From: Bacillota bacterium
Lineage (GTDB): Bacteria; Bacillota; Sulfobacillia; Sulfobacillales; Sulfobacillaceae
DNA length: 64,000 nucleotides
Direction: 5' to 3'
NCBI GenBank assembly: GCA_026627065.1
Contig: JAPNUO010000001.1
Span: 124,001 to 188,000, forward strand
How positions within the stretch are numbered: position 1 is the stretch's first letter; each line of letters opens with the position of its first letter. Below, one piece after another: positions 44,164 through 52,486 of this stretch. The notes under the pieces were generated by a model that saw nothing but the letters and a program-made list of their open reading frames with translations, was not told the DNA's origin and searched no databases. The translations under genes were made by a program, and so were the position numbers.

Positions 44164-45189
44164 ATGTCGTCAATTCGAGAGGCACGCGCGCACTTTCGCG
44201 CGGCGCGAGACTGGCATGCGGCCGGACATCGCGTGGCCTGGTTAACGCTCGTGGACGTCAAGGGCTCGGCCTATCGGCGGCCCGGAGCCAAAATGGTGAT
44301 GGCCTCCAACGGCCGCATGCAAGGTACGCTGAGCGGCGGCTGCTTGGAGGGGGATTTATACCTTCATGCGGAAAAGGCATGGGAGAACGGGACGCCGTCG
44401 CTGCACCAGTATGATTTGACGGAAGATGAAATGTGGGGGCTGGGCATTGGGTGTAAAGGCCAGGTGACCATCTGGATTGAACCGATGAATCCCACTGATC
44501 CATTTTGGCAAGCGTTTGGCCAGGCGTTGGAGACCGACGCACCGTTAGTTTGGGGAGGAGAGCTTCCTCAGGGGCTGCGCTACTTTGGCCGGCCGACCGA
44601 GGGATGGACGCTGAGCGGCGACGGAGAGTGGGGGGTGACGCCGGAGGCTCTCATGGGGCAAGGCGCTATTGGGCGCCAAGAGACCCGGTGGTGGGACGTC
44701 ATGCGCCCGCCCGAACGGTTAATCGTGGCCGGAGCCGGACACGACGCCAAGCCGGTGGTGGCGTTAGCCTATCAGGCCGGGTTTGACGTGGTGGTGCTCG
44801 ATCCGCGCGAGCACGTGAACACCGACCGCGATTTTCCGCATGCTGAGCATTGGCTGAAGTCGGCCAGTGACCTCACCCCGGATATGGTGCGGGAGAGTTT
44901 CTGGGTCATTATGAATCATCATCAGCGCCGCGACGAGGAAACCTTGAAGCTGGCGAGCCAGAGTCAACCGAAGTTTTTAGGCGTGCTGGGGCCCCGTGCG
45001 CGGACGGAAGAAATGTTGGCGAAGACCGGCGTGGATGGCGCCTCTCTTCCGCTGCACAGCCCGGTGGGGCTGGACTTGGGCGCCGAAAGCCCCGAGGAGG
45101 TGGCTGTGAGCATTGTCGGCGAACTCATTGCCGCGCGTCAGGGACGAACTGGAGGATCGCTGAATGGGCGCGAACGCATCCACGCCTAA
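44164..45189 (+). CDS. xdhC: XdhC/CoxI-family molybdenum enzyme maturation protein
   Basis: A 341-residue protein, ATG 44164 after GGGGAGGAG. The N-terminal XdhC/CoxI domain has GHRVAWLTLVDVKGSAYRRP (family V-x-G-S-x-x-R-x-G) and GTLSGGCLEGDLYLHAEKAW with the conserved Cys-Leu-Glu. The C-terminal Rossmann domain (IVAGAGHDAKPVVALAYQAG) follows. XdhC-type proteins bind the molybdenum cofactor and help its sulfuration before insertion. It overlaps mocA by 26 bases, fitting a cofactor hand-over. Confidence 0.87.
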   Translation: MSSIREARAHFRAARDWHAAGHRVAWLTLVDVKGSAYRRPGAKMVMASNGRMQGTLSGGCLEGDLYLHAEKAWENGTPSLHQYDLTEDEMWGLGIGCKGQVTIWIEPMNPTDPFWQAFGQALETDAPLVWGGELPQGLRYFGRPTEGWTLSGDGEWGVTPEALMGQGAIGRQETRWWDVMRPPERLIVAGAGHDAKPVVALAYQAGFDVVVLDPREHVNTDRDFPHAEHWLKSASDLTPDMVRESFWVIMNHHQRRDEETLKLASQSQPKFLGVLGPRARTEEMLAKTGVDGASLPLHSPVGLDLGAESPEEVAVSIVGELIAARQGRTGGSLNGRERIHA

Positions 45190-45772
45190 GGGGGTCTTGA
45201 TTATTTTGGCGGCAGGCCTCGGCACGCGGCTAGGAGGTCGAGACAAAGGAGCACTGCCCTGGCCCCAGGGAGCGACGCTCTTGGGGCACCAACTGGTTGT
45301 TGCCGAGGCTGCCGGCTTTGAATCCCTTGCCGTAGTGCGGGGCGGGGACGTGGCGCTTCCCCAGAGGGTTGTCAACCGGAGTCCCCAAGACGGGCTGGCG
45401 TCCTCCCTCAAAATCGGGCTGAAAGCCGCGCGGGATCGGTTTGGGGAGGTGACTTTGGGAATCCTTTTGGTGGACCAGCCCTTTGTTACGCCCGAGGATA
45501 TCCTGACCGTGTATGAAGCTTTTCAGCGGCGGCCGTCCGATGTTCACGCCGTGCGCGCGCGCTACGACGGCACGCCGGGCCACCCCGTGTTTTTCGATTC
45601 CCATTGGGACGGGCGGGTGTCTCAATTGCACGGAGATCGGGGCCTTGGGCCCTTGTGGACGACCAGTGAAGACGCCCGCTGGGTGGATATTGCCGTCGGG
45701 GGGCGCCCTCATCCTGCGTTCGACATTGATACCGACGAGGCATATCTAAAGGCGTTGACCTGGGTGAAATAG
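45164..45772 (+). CDS. mocA: molybdenum cofactor cytidylyltransferase (MocA-like)
   Basis: A 202-residue nucleotidyltransferase. ATG 45164 is inside the xdhC end with GGAGG upstream. The GT-A-fold signature is IILAAGLGTRLGGRDKGALP (nucleotide-binding LAAGxGxRxGxxK), the metal Asp is in ILLVDQPFVTPEDI, and GTPGHPVFFDSHWDG is shared with MocA proteins. It attaches CMP to molybdopterin, giving the MCD cofactor needed by the form II hydroxylase. Last gene of the cluster; a non-coding spacer follows. Confidence 0.85.
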   Translation: MGANASTPKGVLIILAAGLGTRLGGRDKGALPWPQGATLLGHQLVVAEAAGFESLAVVRGGDVALPQRVVNRSPQDGLASSLKIGLKAARDRFGEVTLGILLVDQPFVTPEDILTVYEAFQRRPSDVHAVRARYDGTPGHPVFFDSHWDGRVSQLHGDRGLGPLWTTSEDARWVDIAVGGRPHPAFDIDTDEAYLKALTWVK

Positions 45773-46145
45773 GAGAGGGAGGCGCGACCACAAACGCGCT
45801 GGCCTCAAGGCGCCGGCGCGTGTGCACGGAAGCGCCATGCAAAAGGCGTCGGAGACCGACTGAGCCTCTGCGCGCCAGTGAACCGATTTTCCGCCCGGCG
45901 GGTGTCGTTGACGAAGTGGGACTGCGCGACTCAAAATCAGGTTGAAGAGCGGGCCCGCAGTCTCGCGTGATTCCAGAGGGTTGGCAGCGGCGGAACGGCC
46001 GGGACGCGGACGGGGAGCGTCCTTGTCGGTGTGGTTTCAAGCCGGGGATGCTTTCGGCAAGCGCTCAGCGCGATGAACCCGGACGCTTTGGGCGATGGCC
46101 GCGGAGCAACTTCTGGGGCGGACCTCGAGAGGAGGGGCACGTAAC
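45773..46145. other. GC-rich spacer, no gene recognised
   Basis: 373 bases without a supported reading frame on either strand and without a clear promoter or terminator. AGGAGGGG near its right end is the ribosome binding site of the next gene. Confidence 0.4.
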
Positions 46146-46916
46146 ATGCTGAGAACCAAAAAAGGGCTGAAGTACTTCCGAATGGGGGAAGGGAGCGAGG
46201 CGGTCATCTGTCACCCGAGTTTGGGATTGGGCCGTTTTTTGTTTTACCGCCTGATTCCTCCCCTGTCGCGCCGGTGGACAGTGATTGCGTACGATCCGCG
46301 GGGCATCGGCGAAAATGCCGGCTTTGCGCCGCGCCTCGAGGACTGGGTGGAGGATGTGCACGATTTGATGGACGAGGTGGGAAAGCCAGCGCACCTCATT
46401 GGCGTCTCGCTAGGGACCTGGGTGATGAGTCGCGTGGCGGCGCGCTGGCCCGACCGCGTGGGCCGGGTGGTGCTGATAGGCGCAACGGTGGGTTTTCCGG
46501 ATGGGGCCGCGGCGATCGAGGCCAGAAAACAGGAGCTAAGCCGGCAAAGCATGGCAGAGTACGCGCGCGCGTACGCGCAGTCGACGCTCACCGTTTGGGC
46601 GGATCCGGAAATTCGCGAGCAGTTGGTGCAGGACTTGGCCACCTGCCAGCCCGATCGCTATTTGCAGGCCATGGCTGAGATTTATTTCACGGACAATCGC
46701 GAGGCGTTTCAACAAATGAAGGCGGAGACCCTGATCATCGTCGGCACCGACGACCGGCGCACCCCGCCGGCGATGGCGGACGAGGCGGCCGAACTCATCG
46801 AGCGAAGCACCGTGCGGGTGATTCCCAATGCGGGCCACCTTGCGTTGATGGATCAGCCGGTGCGGGTCGAAGAGCTGGTGGAATCCTTTCTGTTAACCGG
46901 GCACATCGAGGACTAG
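46146..46916 (+). CDS. alpha/beta hydrolase
   Basis: A 256-residue alpha/beta-hydrolase-fold enzyme, ATG 46146 with AGGAGGGG 9 bases upstream; the frame is open to 46095. Nucleophile elbow HLIGVSLGTWVMSR, catalytic acid near IIVGTDDRRTPPAM, His in IPNAGHLALMDQP; the oxyanion region reads CHPSLGLGRFLF rather than HG. The form is like 3-oxoadipate enol-lactonase or carboxylesterases. It is followed closely by a two-component system, with which it may be cotranscribed. Substrate unknown. Confidence 0.75.
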   Translation: MLRTKKGLKYFRMGEGSEAVICHPSLGLGRFLFYRLIPPLSRRWTVIAYDPRGIGENAGFAPRLEDWVEDVHDLMDEVGKPAHLIGVSLGTWVMSRVAARWPDRVGRVVLIGATVGFPDGAAAIEARKQELSRQSMAEYARAYAQSTLTVWADPEIREQLVQDLATCQPDRYLQAMAEIYFTDNREAFQQMKAETLIIVGTDDRRTPPAMADEAAELIERSTVRVIPNAGHLALMDQPVRVEELVESFLLTGHIED

Positions 46917-46931
46917 CAGTGCGGAGGGTGA

Positions 46932-47831
46932 ATGATGGACGACCGGGCGCGCTATCTATGGCTAAAGCTGCTCACCATCTTGGGCCCCACGGTATTTGTG
47001 GCGGGCGGCGAGCTAGTGCGCACCTATTACCTCAGCTCGCATTTTTCTCCCGCCTTGGTGAGCGTGATTACGGTGGTGACGACGCTCATCGGGGCCATAT
47101 TATTTTCCTGGTACGTATTTCGGGCGATGGAGCGGCTGGAGACAGAACGCCGGGCGTACAAAGAAGCGGTCCTGTCTCTGCGCGAGCGCGAACGCATTGC
47201 GCGGGAAATGCATGATGGCGTAGCTCAAAATCTCGCCGTACTGAAAATGGAAGCCTATAAATTAAAGGATTTATCGGCAGCCTACCAGGATGTGCGCGAA
47301 GAAGTGGAAACCATCGACAAGCTGATTAACCAGACCTATCTCGAAGTGCGTCAGACGCTGTACGATTTGCGCGCCAGCCGGCGGCTCGACGAAGGGTTTT
47401 GGCCGACGATTCGCCGACAGGTGGAAGAATTTGAACGTCAAACCGGGATGGTGGTGGAATTTACCCCCCTGGATCCGCCGGCGGAGCCCTGGAGCGAACT
47501 CGCGTCTGTGCAGATTCTGCGAATTATTCAGGAAGCCCTGGCCAATGTGCGAAAACATGCCGCCGCCCGCCGTGTAGAGTTTAGCTGTGCTCGGCAAGGG
47601 CGCAGCGTGCGCTTCGTCATTCGCGACGATGGGCAAGGGTTTCAGGTAGACGAGATGGCACTGAAAGCCCACCACTATGGCTTGTCGGTGATGAAAGAGC
47701 GGGCCGAGGCCATCGGAGGACGGCTCAGTGTCGAGAGCCAGCCGGGTCAGGGGACCACCGTCGCGTTGGTGATCCCGGTGGCAGAAAGGGGCGTGGACAG
47801 TGGAAAAGGCAAGGCTCATGCTGGTGGATGA
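46932..47831 (+). CDS. NarL-type sensor histidine kinase, intramembrane sensing
   Basis: A 299-residue kinase, ATG 46932 after GGAGGG. Two membrane helices (about residues 10-28 and 41-63) are joined by a very short outer loop, so there is no extracellular sensor domain. The HisKA_3 phosphoacceptor is RERIAREMHDGVAQNLAVLK (His in REMHDGVAQ). The HATPase part has the N box IIQEALANVRKHA, G1 IRDDGQGF and G2 HYGLSVMKERAEAIGGRL. It overlaps the response regulator gene by 32 bases. The signal is unknown; a membrane or redox cue is likely for this architecture. Confidence 0.88.
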   Translation: MMDDRARYLWLKLLTILGPTVFVAGGELVRTYYLSSHFSPALVSVITVVTTLIGAILFSWYVFRAMERLETERRAYKEAVLSLRERERIAREMHDGVAQNLAVLKMEAYKLKDLSAAYQDVREEVETIDKLINQTYLEVRQTLYDLRASRRLDEGFWPTIRRQVEEFERQTGMVVEFTPLDPPAEPWSELASVQILRIIQEALANVRKHAAARRVEFSCARQGRSVRFVIRDDGQGFQVDEMALKAHHYGLSVMKERAEAIGGRLSVESQPGQGTTVALVIPVAERGVDSGKGKAHAGG

Positions 47832-48453
47832 TCATGCCCTATTTCGCTCAGCGCTGGCCTCATTGATCGCAAGCCAGCCAGACATGGAAATTGTCGCAGA
47901 GGCTGAGGGCGGGGATGAGGCCGTGCGTTTGGCGGAAGAGGTGATGCCCGATTTGATCTTGATGGACATCAACATGGCAGGCGGCGACGGGCTCGAAGCC
48001 ACGCGGGCGATTAAGGCGCGGCTGCCTTATGTGAAAATCGCGATGCTGACGGCGAGCGACGACGACGAACTGCTGTTTGAGGCCATTCGGGCGGGCGCCC
48101 AAGGATATCTTGTCAAGCACATCAGTCCCGACGCGTTTGTCGAGGAGGTGCGGCGGCAGATTCACGGCGAGGCGGCTATTTCCGAGGACATTGCCGCCAA
48201 GATAATTCACACGGTAGCGGGCCGAACAAAAAATCCTGAGGACCACAGCCCGCTTTCCGAGTTCACTACCCGCGAGGTAGATGTGCTAAAGTTAGTAGGG
48301 CAGGGGCTGACCAACCGAGAGATTGCCGAACAGCTTAACATTGCCGAGAATACCGTGAAAAATCACCTGCGCAACATTTTGCAGAAACTACACTTTGATA
48401 ACCGGGTACAAGCAGCGGCGTATGCGATTCGCCATGGCTTGGTCGAGGATTAG
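47800..48453 (+). CDS. NarL/LiaR-family response regulator
   Basis: A 217-residue regulator. GTG 47800 lies inside the kinase gene. Receiver domain: MLVDDHALFRSALASLI with the acidic pair, phosphoacceptor Asp in DLILMDINMAGGDGLE, Thr in MLTASDDD and Lys in GYLVKHISPDAF. The C-terminal LuxR-type helix-turn-helix is FTTREVDVLKLVGQGLTNRE, then AENTVKNHLRNILQKLH. It forms a pair with the preceding kinase. Targets are not evident; the tatC-feoA unit 22 bases downstream may be cotranscribed. Confidence 0.9.
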   Translation: MEKARLMLVDDHALFRSALASLIASQPDMEIVAEAEGGDEAVRLAEEVMPDLILMDINMAGGDGLEATRAIKARLPYVKIAMLTASDDDELLFEAIRAGAQGYLVKHISPDAFVEEVRRQIHGEAAISEDIAAKIIHTVAGRTKNPEDHSPLSEFTTREVDVLKLVGQGLTNREIAEQLNIAENTVKNHLRNILQKLHFDNRVQAAAYAIRHGLVED

Positions 48454-48475
48454 GCGGCGAAGGGGACCGTGAGCC

Positions 48476-49237
48476 ATGCATGACCGCGAAATGAGTTTAA
48501 CGGAACACCTCACTGAGCTCCGTTACCGGATGATCGTGTCGCTGACCGTCGTGGGTGTCTTTTTTCTTGCCGGCTTCTTTGTCTCGCGCCCCGTCTTGCA
48601 CTGGCTCATCGAACGGGCCCATGTGCGGCACATGATCGTGACCGGCGTGCCCGAAGCCTTTTTCGCGCTGATTAAAGTGGATTTGATGATGTCCCTGATT
48701 GTGGCGTCCCCAGTCATTTTGTACCAGGTGGCAGCCTTCGTGTTGCCCGGACTGACACCTCAGGAACGGAAAGTGGTGGGGGTGGTGGTGGGCCCGGGCT
48801 TGGTGCTGTTTCTTGCAGGCATGGCCGGAGGGTTTTTCATCTTCGTCCCGCTGGTCCTGCGGGTCATGTTAAGTTTTGTGGGCCAGGGGCTGGCGGAGTA
48901 CTGGACCATTACCAACTACCTCAATTTTATTACCTACCTCACAGTTCCGTTCGGCTTTTTAGCCGAGCTTCCCCTGATTTCCGGCGTGATGGCGCGCCTT
49001 GGCCTGATTCATCCGTCGATGTTTCGTCGCTACCGCCGCTACGCTATCGTCATCGCTTTCCTGATTGCCGCCATTGTGGCGCCGCCCGATGCCTTGTCCA
49101 TGTTGGTCATTGGCGGGGCGATGTACTTGGTTTACGAGCTGTCGTACTGGGTGGCGCGCGTCGCCTATCGAGAGCCTGGGGCCTCAACCCAACCGGCGTC
49201 CAGCGTGCCCGAACCCTGGGGAGGGACGCCGCATTGA
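48476..49237 (+). CDS. tatC: Sec-independent protein translocase TatC
   Basis: A 253-residue membrane protein with six helices, the receptor of the twin-arginine translocon. The N-terminus MSLTEHLTELRYRMIVSLTV is diagnostic, and the conserved Glu lies in TVPFGFLAELPLISGVMARLG, followed by RYRRYAIVIAFLIAAIVAPPD. The start may be ATG 48476 or the ATG five codons later. No tatA lies beside it. Its stop overlaps feoA by 4 bases. Confidence 0.92.
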   Translation: MHDREMSLTEHLTELRYRMIVSLTVVGVFFLAGFFVSRPVLHWLIERAHVRHMIVTGVPEAFFALIKVDLMMSLIVASPVILYQVAAFVLPGLTPQERKVVGVVVGPGLVLFLAGMAGGFFIFVPLVLRVMLSFVGQGLAEYWTITNYLNFITYLTVPFGFLAELPLISGVMARLGLIHPSMFRRYRRYAIVIAFLIAAIVAPPDALSMLVIGGAMYLVYELSYWVARVAYREPGASTQPASSVPEPWGGTPH

Positions 49238-49452
49238 CCTTGGCCGAGGCCCGCGTGGGATCGCGTGTAGCGGTCGAAGCGTTTGTGAACACCGAGCAGG
49301 CTTCCGAGGCGATTCGCCTAGGCATTGCGCCGGGACGGGAACTCTTGGTCGTGCGCAAGATAGCCGGCGGGCCTCTGGTAGTGCAGTCGGGAGTCAGCCA
49401 GATCGCGATTGGTTACGGGCTGGCCCGTTGCATCGCGGTCAAACCCCTGTAG
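49234..49452 (+). CDS. feoA: FeoA-domain protein
   Basis: A 72-residue SH3-like FeoA protein. The start is TTG 49234, overlapping the tatC stop (TTGA). The family pattern is kept: EAIRLGIAPGRELLVVRKIA corresponds to the usual L-x-x-M/L-G-x-x-P-G-x-x-v-x-v, and SGVSQIAIGYGLARCIAV to the last strands. FeoA supports FeoB-mediated Fe(II) uptake. Here it lies about 10 kb from feoB and is coupled to tatC instead, which is unusual. It could also be the C-terminal SH3-like part of an unrelated regulator, but length and fit favour FeoA. Confidence 0.75.
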   Translation: MTLAEARVGSRVAVEAFVNTEQASEAIRLGIAPGRELLVVRKIAGGPLVVQSGVSQIAIGYGLARCIAVKPL

Positions 49453-49859
49453 GCCGAACTCGTGCGCGCGTAGCGAAGAGGTCTCGAGAACCCCTGGGCC
49501 GACTTCAGAAAAGAGTTCAGGCACGCCCTGGCCTGAGCCACGAGGCATCGGCCGGGTCCGCGGGTTCCCCACGAGCCCCGTGAGAACATCTAGAGGTTCG
49601 CCGTCAACTTGCAGGCCTTTCATCACTTGGGTTCGCAAGCCACAGCGAGGGGGGACGGCCTCCTGGAATGAGGCGGCGCTCCCTGTACCGGTCGCCGGAG
49701 TCATCATTCCCTCGCGTGTGAGACGCCATCGCATTCCGGCACCACATTCAAACACTTTTATCGTTCACTTGGGAGACTTTTCGCGACTTTTGGCTTAAAG
49801 TGATCCCGTACGCTCGAGAAATGTTTTCCTGCCAGCGGGCGTGGAAATGGAGGGAGCGT
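49453..49859 (-). other. structured non-coding block, possible RNA element
   Basis: 407 bases between feoA and the acid sugar kinase. The minus strand is open from 49755 to 49318, but the translation has no known motif and runs back into feoA. The DNA contains several inverted repeats: 49694-49699 with 49735-49740 (GCCGGA/TCCGGC), 49517-49522 with 49531-49536 (6 bp), and CTTG-GGTTCG-CAAG near 49626-49639. It reads more like a folded RNA or a mobile intron/IS fragment than a gene. I cannot name it. Confidence 0.35.
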
Positions 49860-50993
49860 ATGACTGTGCGACTGGCGGTGTTGGCCGACGACGCGACCGG
49901 CGCCAACGCCTCGGCTGCGGCGCTCGCGGCGAGTCTCGGCCGCGACGTTCCCGTGTATGATGCGCTGCCTGCGGTGACGACATTTCCGATGGTGCTCAAC
50001 ACGCAGAGCCGGGAGGATGTTTCGCGCAGCGGATTGGTGCAAACCTGGGCCCGGCGGTTGTGGGAGGCCGGAGTCCGGGATTTCGACAAACGGATCGATA
50101 CGACGCTGAGAGGGCCGGCCCCTGACGAGCTGCAGAGACTCGTCGCTGCTCTTCCGGATACGCCCTGGATCGGTGTTGTTGCCGCCTATCCCCAGGCCGG
50201 GCGCATTACGCGCGGCGGTCGTCAATACCTGGACGGTTTGCCCTTGGCGGAACGGATGGCAGTCGACACCGATGATCTCGGGACATATCTATTTGGAGGA
50301 GAGCAATCCTGCCGCATCGTCGCCACGCACGAGCTCAGCCTGCCGGGACTCGCCGAGGGCTTGCTCACCCTAGGGGAGCCCGTGATCTTTGACGCAGAAG
50401 ACGATGCCGATCTCTTTCGAATTGCGCGGGTGCTTCGCCGCGTCCGCCGCCGGTGGTCGGGGGCCATGCTCACGGTGACCAGCGGCGCCGTGTTGCACTA
50501 TTATCCTGCAGAAACCGACTTGCACACCGCCATTATCGTGGGCAGTCCTACGGCCGTAAATATCGCTCAAGTTCAGCGGCTGCGAGAGCGGTTGCCGACC
50601 TGGTGCTGGCCGCTGGAAGAACCGATGCTGTCCGAGCGAAAACCTGAAGACGCGGTCATCGTGCTGCACTCCGGTCTTCAACCCGTGGCGCACCGCGATC
50701 GGCGGGATCTGAGTGGTCAACTGGCCACTGCGGCCTTGGCCAGGCTCCATGAATTAGCGAAAAGCGAGTGGGTGCCCGAGCGCTTCATCCTCACGGGTGG
50801 CGAACTGTCGCAGGCGTTTTTGCGTCAATCGGGTGCCCGCGGCGCCATTATGCATCGACTGGCCGCCCCGCTGGTGGGCCACGGGCGAATTGAGGGGGGA
50901 CGCTATGCGGACAGGGAGCTCTTAACGAAGGGCGGCATGGTGGGGCAGCCGAATTTACTGCTGGAATTGGTGCTCACACCCCCACTCCGCTAA
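49860..50993 (+). CDS. dtnK: four-carbon acid sugar kinase family protein (DUF1537)
   Basis: A 377-residue kinase of the DUF1537/OtnK-DtnK family, which phosphorylates four-carbon sugar acids such as threonate or erythronate. ATG 49860 has GGAGGGAGC upstream; the frame is open to 49800. The N-terminal domain begins RLAVLADDATGANASAAALA (substrate-binding DDxTGA). The C-terminal nucleotide-binding domain has FILTGGELSQAFLR (TGG motif). It is followed after 30 bases by a PdxA2-type dehydrogenase, the standard pair for D-threonate catabolism. The symbol rests on this pairing; the true substrate may be another acid sugar. Confidence 0.78.
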   Translation: MTVRLAVLADDATGANASAAALAASLGRDVPVYDALPAVTTFPMVLNTQSREDVSRSGLVQTWARRLWEAGVRDFDKRIDTTLRGPAPDELQRLVAALPDTPWIGVVAAYPQAGRITRGGRQYLDGLPLAERMAVDTDDLGTYLFGGEQSCRIVATHELSLPGLAEGLLTLGEPVIFDAEDDADLFRIARVLRRVRRRWSGAMLTVTSGAVLHYYPAETDLHTAIIVGSPTAVNIAQVQRLRERLPTWCWPLEEPMLSERKPEDAVIVLHSGLQPVAHRDRRDLSGQLATAALARLHELAKSEWVPERFILTGGELSQAFLRQSGARGAIMHRLAAPLVGHGRIEGGRYADRELLTKGGMVGQPNLLLELVLTPPLR

Positions 50994-51023
50994 AAAAGAC
51001 TTTGACGAAAAGGGAGGCCCACC

Positions 51024-52040
51024 ATGAGACAGACCGAAGACCCACGCATTCGGGTCGGCATTAGTATGGGGGATCCTTCAGGGATCGGCCCGGAAATCAT
51101 AGTCAAGGCCTTAGAGGATCCGACACACTATGAGGACATGGTGCCGGTCATTTTCGGCGATCCTGCCGTCATTACGCGCGCGCTGAGGGTCGTGGGGAGT
51201 CGGGCAAGCATTCGCCCAGTGGCCAGCGCCGTAGAAGCCAGCGGACATCCCGGGACGCTGGAAATGGTGGTGACGTCTGAGGTGCGGACACCGCCGCCTT
51301 TTGGGGAGGTCCGCCCAGAATCGGGAGAAGCCGCCGTCAAGGCCATTATGGGCGTGGTGGAAGCGGCTAAGCGGGGCGATATCTCGGTGATTAATACCGG
51401 GCCCATCAACAAAGAGGCCGTGCGGAAGGCCGGCTATCCATTTCCCGGCCATACCGAAATGCTGGCCGAATTGTTTGGCGTGAAACGGGTGCTCACCATG
51501 TTCATCGTGGGAGACCTGCGGGTCTTTTTCCTCACGCGGCATCATCCGTTGAAAAAGGCCATCGATCTCATTACCGTCGATGCGGTGTACGAAGGCATCG
51601 AACAGTCGGTCGCGTACCTTCACGACCTGGGCTTTCCCCATCCGACCCTAGCCGTCGCGGCGCTGAATCCGCATGCGGGGGAAAATGGTCTCATCGGCAC
51701 CGAAGAAAAGGAGGTGCTGATGCCCGCCGTGGAACGGGCCCAACAGGATGGCCTTCCAGTGGTGGGACCTATTCCCGCCGACGCCGTTTTCTATCAGGCC
51801 AAAACCGGGCGTTATACCGCAGTGCTCTCGCTCTACCACGACCAGGGCCACATCGCGACCAAAACCTTGGATTTTCACGGGACAGTGAGCGTCACGCTGG
51901 GGCTTCCCACGGTCCGCACCTCAGTGGATCACGGAACGGCCTTTGACATCGCGGGACAGGGCATTGCCGATACGCATGGTCAATCAGAGGCCCTGAGAGT
52001 CGCCAAGGAATTGGGCCGGTTGTTAGCGGCGAAGGGATGA
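51024..52040 (+). CDS. pdxA2: 4-phospho-D-threonate/erythronate dehydrogenase (PdxA2 family)
   Basis: A 338-residue NAD-dependent, metal-dependent oxidative decarboxylase. ATG 51024 follows AGGGAGG. Blocks: VGISMGDPSGIGPEIIVKAL, the metal His in PFPGHTEMLAELFG, AALNPHAGENGLIGTEE, and YHDQGHIATKTLDFHGTVSV with a second metal His, then VRTSVDHGTAFDIAGQG. PdxA proper makes pyridoxal phosphate, but pairing with a DUF1537 kinase points to PdxA2, which yields dihydroxyacetone phosphate from the phosphorylated acid. PLP biosynthesis partners are not nearby. Confidence 0.85.
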   Translation: MRQTEDPRIRVGISMGDPSGIGPEIIVKALEDPTHYEDMVPVIFGDPAVITRALRVVGSRASIRPVASAVEASGHPGTLEMVVTSEVRTPPPFGEVRPESGEAAVKAIMGVVEAAKRGDISVINTGPINKEAVRKAGYPFPGHTEMLAELFGVKRVLTMFIVGDLRVFFLTRHHPLKKAIDLITVDAVYEGIEQSVAYLHDLGFPHPTLAVAALNPHAGENGLIGTEEKEVLMPAVERAQQDGLPVVGPIPADAVFYQAKTGRYTAVLSLYHDQGHIATKTLDFHGTVSVTLGLPTVRTSVDHGTAFDIAGQGIADTHGQSEALRVAKELGRLLAAKG

Positions 52041-52421
52041 TGGGCGATTCTGAAACCGAGGTGCGCGCGATGTCAAAAGATATCGGCGTCGACACCGAGT
52101 TCACGACGTCAACAGCGCGTGGGCAGGGGATCCCCCGAACTCAGCGCCGTCCCGGCACAGGTCCGGTTCGTCCGTCATCCATGAGGCGCGGGACGGCGCA
52201 ATCGCGCGGCAACAGCCGCGTCCGAAGCCGGGTCCATTGATGAAGACCGTAGGGCGAATTTCGCCGGTCCCAGTCGGGGAGAAGACAGGACGCGGAGTCA
52301 TCCGGCCACCGCGCCCGTTGAGAGCTGGACGATGAAAAACGTCGCGGTGGCGCCCGACTGTCTTTCCCAGAAGCGTTTCGCTCTGTTTTCCAGTTTCTCT
52401 TCTCACCACCAATACTTGCAC
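52041..52421. other. GC-rich spacer, no gene recognised
   Basis: 381 bases between pdxA2 and the promoter of the Fe-S oxidoreductase. Neither strand has a supported frame. No clear terminator was found. Confidence 0.4.
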
Positions 52422-52450
52422 TTGGCAAATAAATGACCGGCCGGTACACT
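52422..52450 (+). promoter_or_regulatory. sigma-A-type promoter of the Fe-S oxidoreductase gene
   Basis: TTGGCA (52422-52427), a 17-base spacer and TACACT (52445-52450). Five and four matches to consensus. The start of transcription would be near 52457, giving a 30-base leader with GGGAGGG. Confidence 0.6.
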
Positions 52451-52486
52451 GAAAGAAAATCCCGAACTCAGTGGGAGGGCGTTAGG

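Noticed and set aside
49318..49755. 145-residue minus-strand open frame between feoA and dtnK
   Set aside because: It overlaps feoA on the opposite strand, lacks a ribosome binding site and shows no known motif; the block is better described as structured non-coding DNA.
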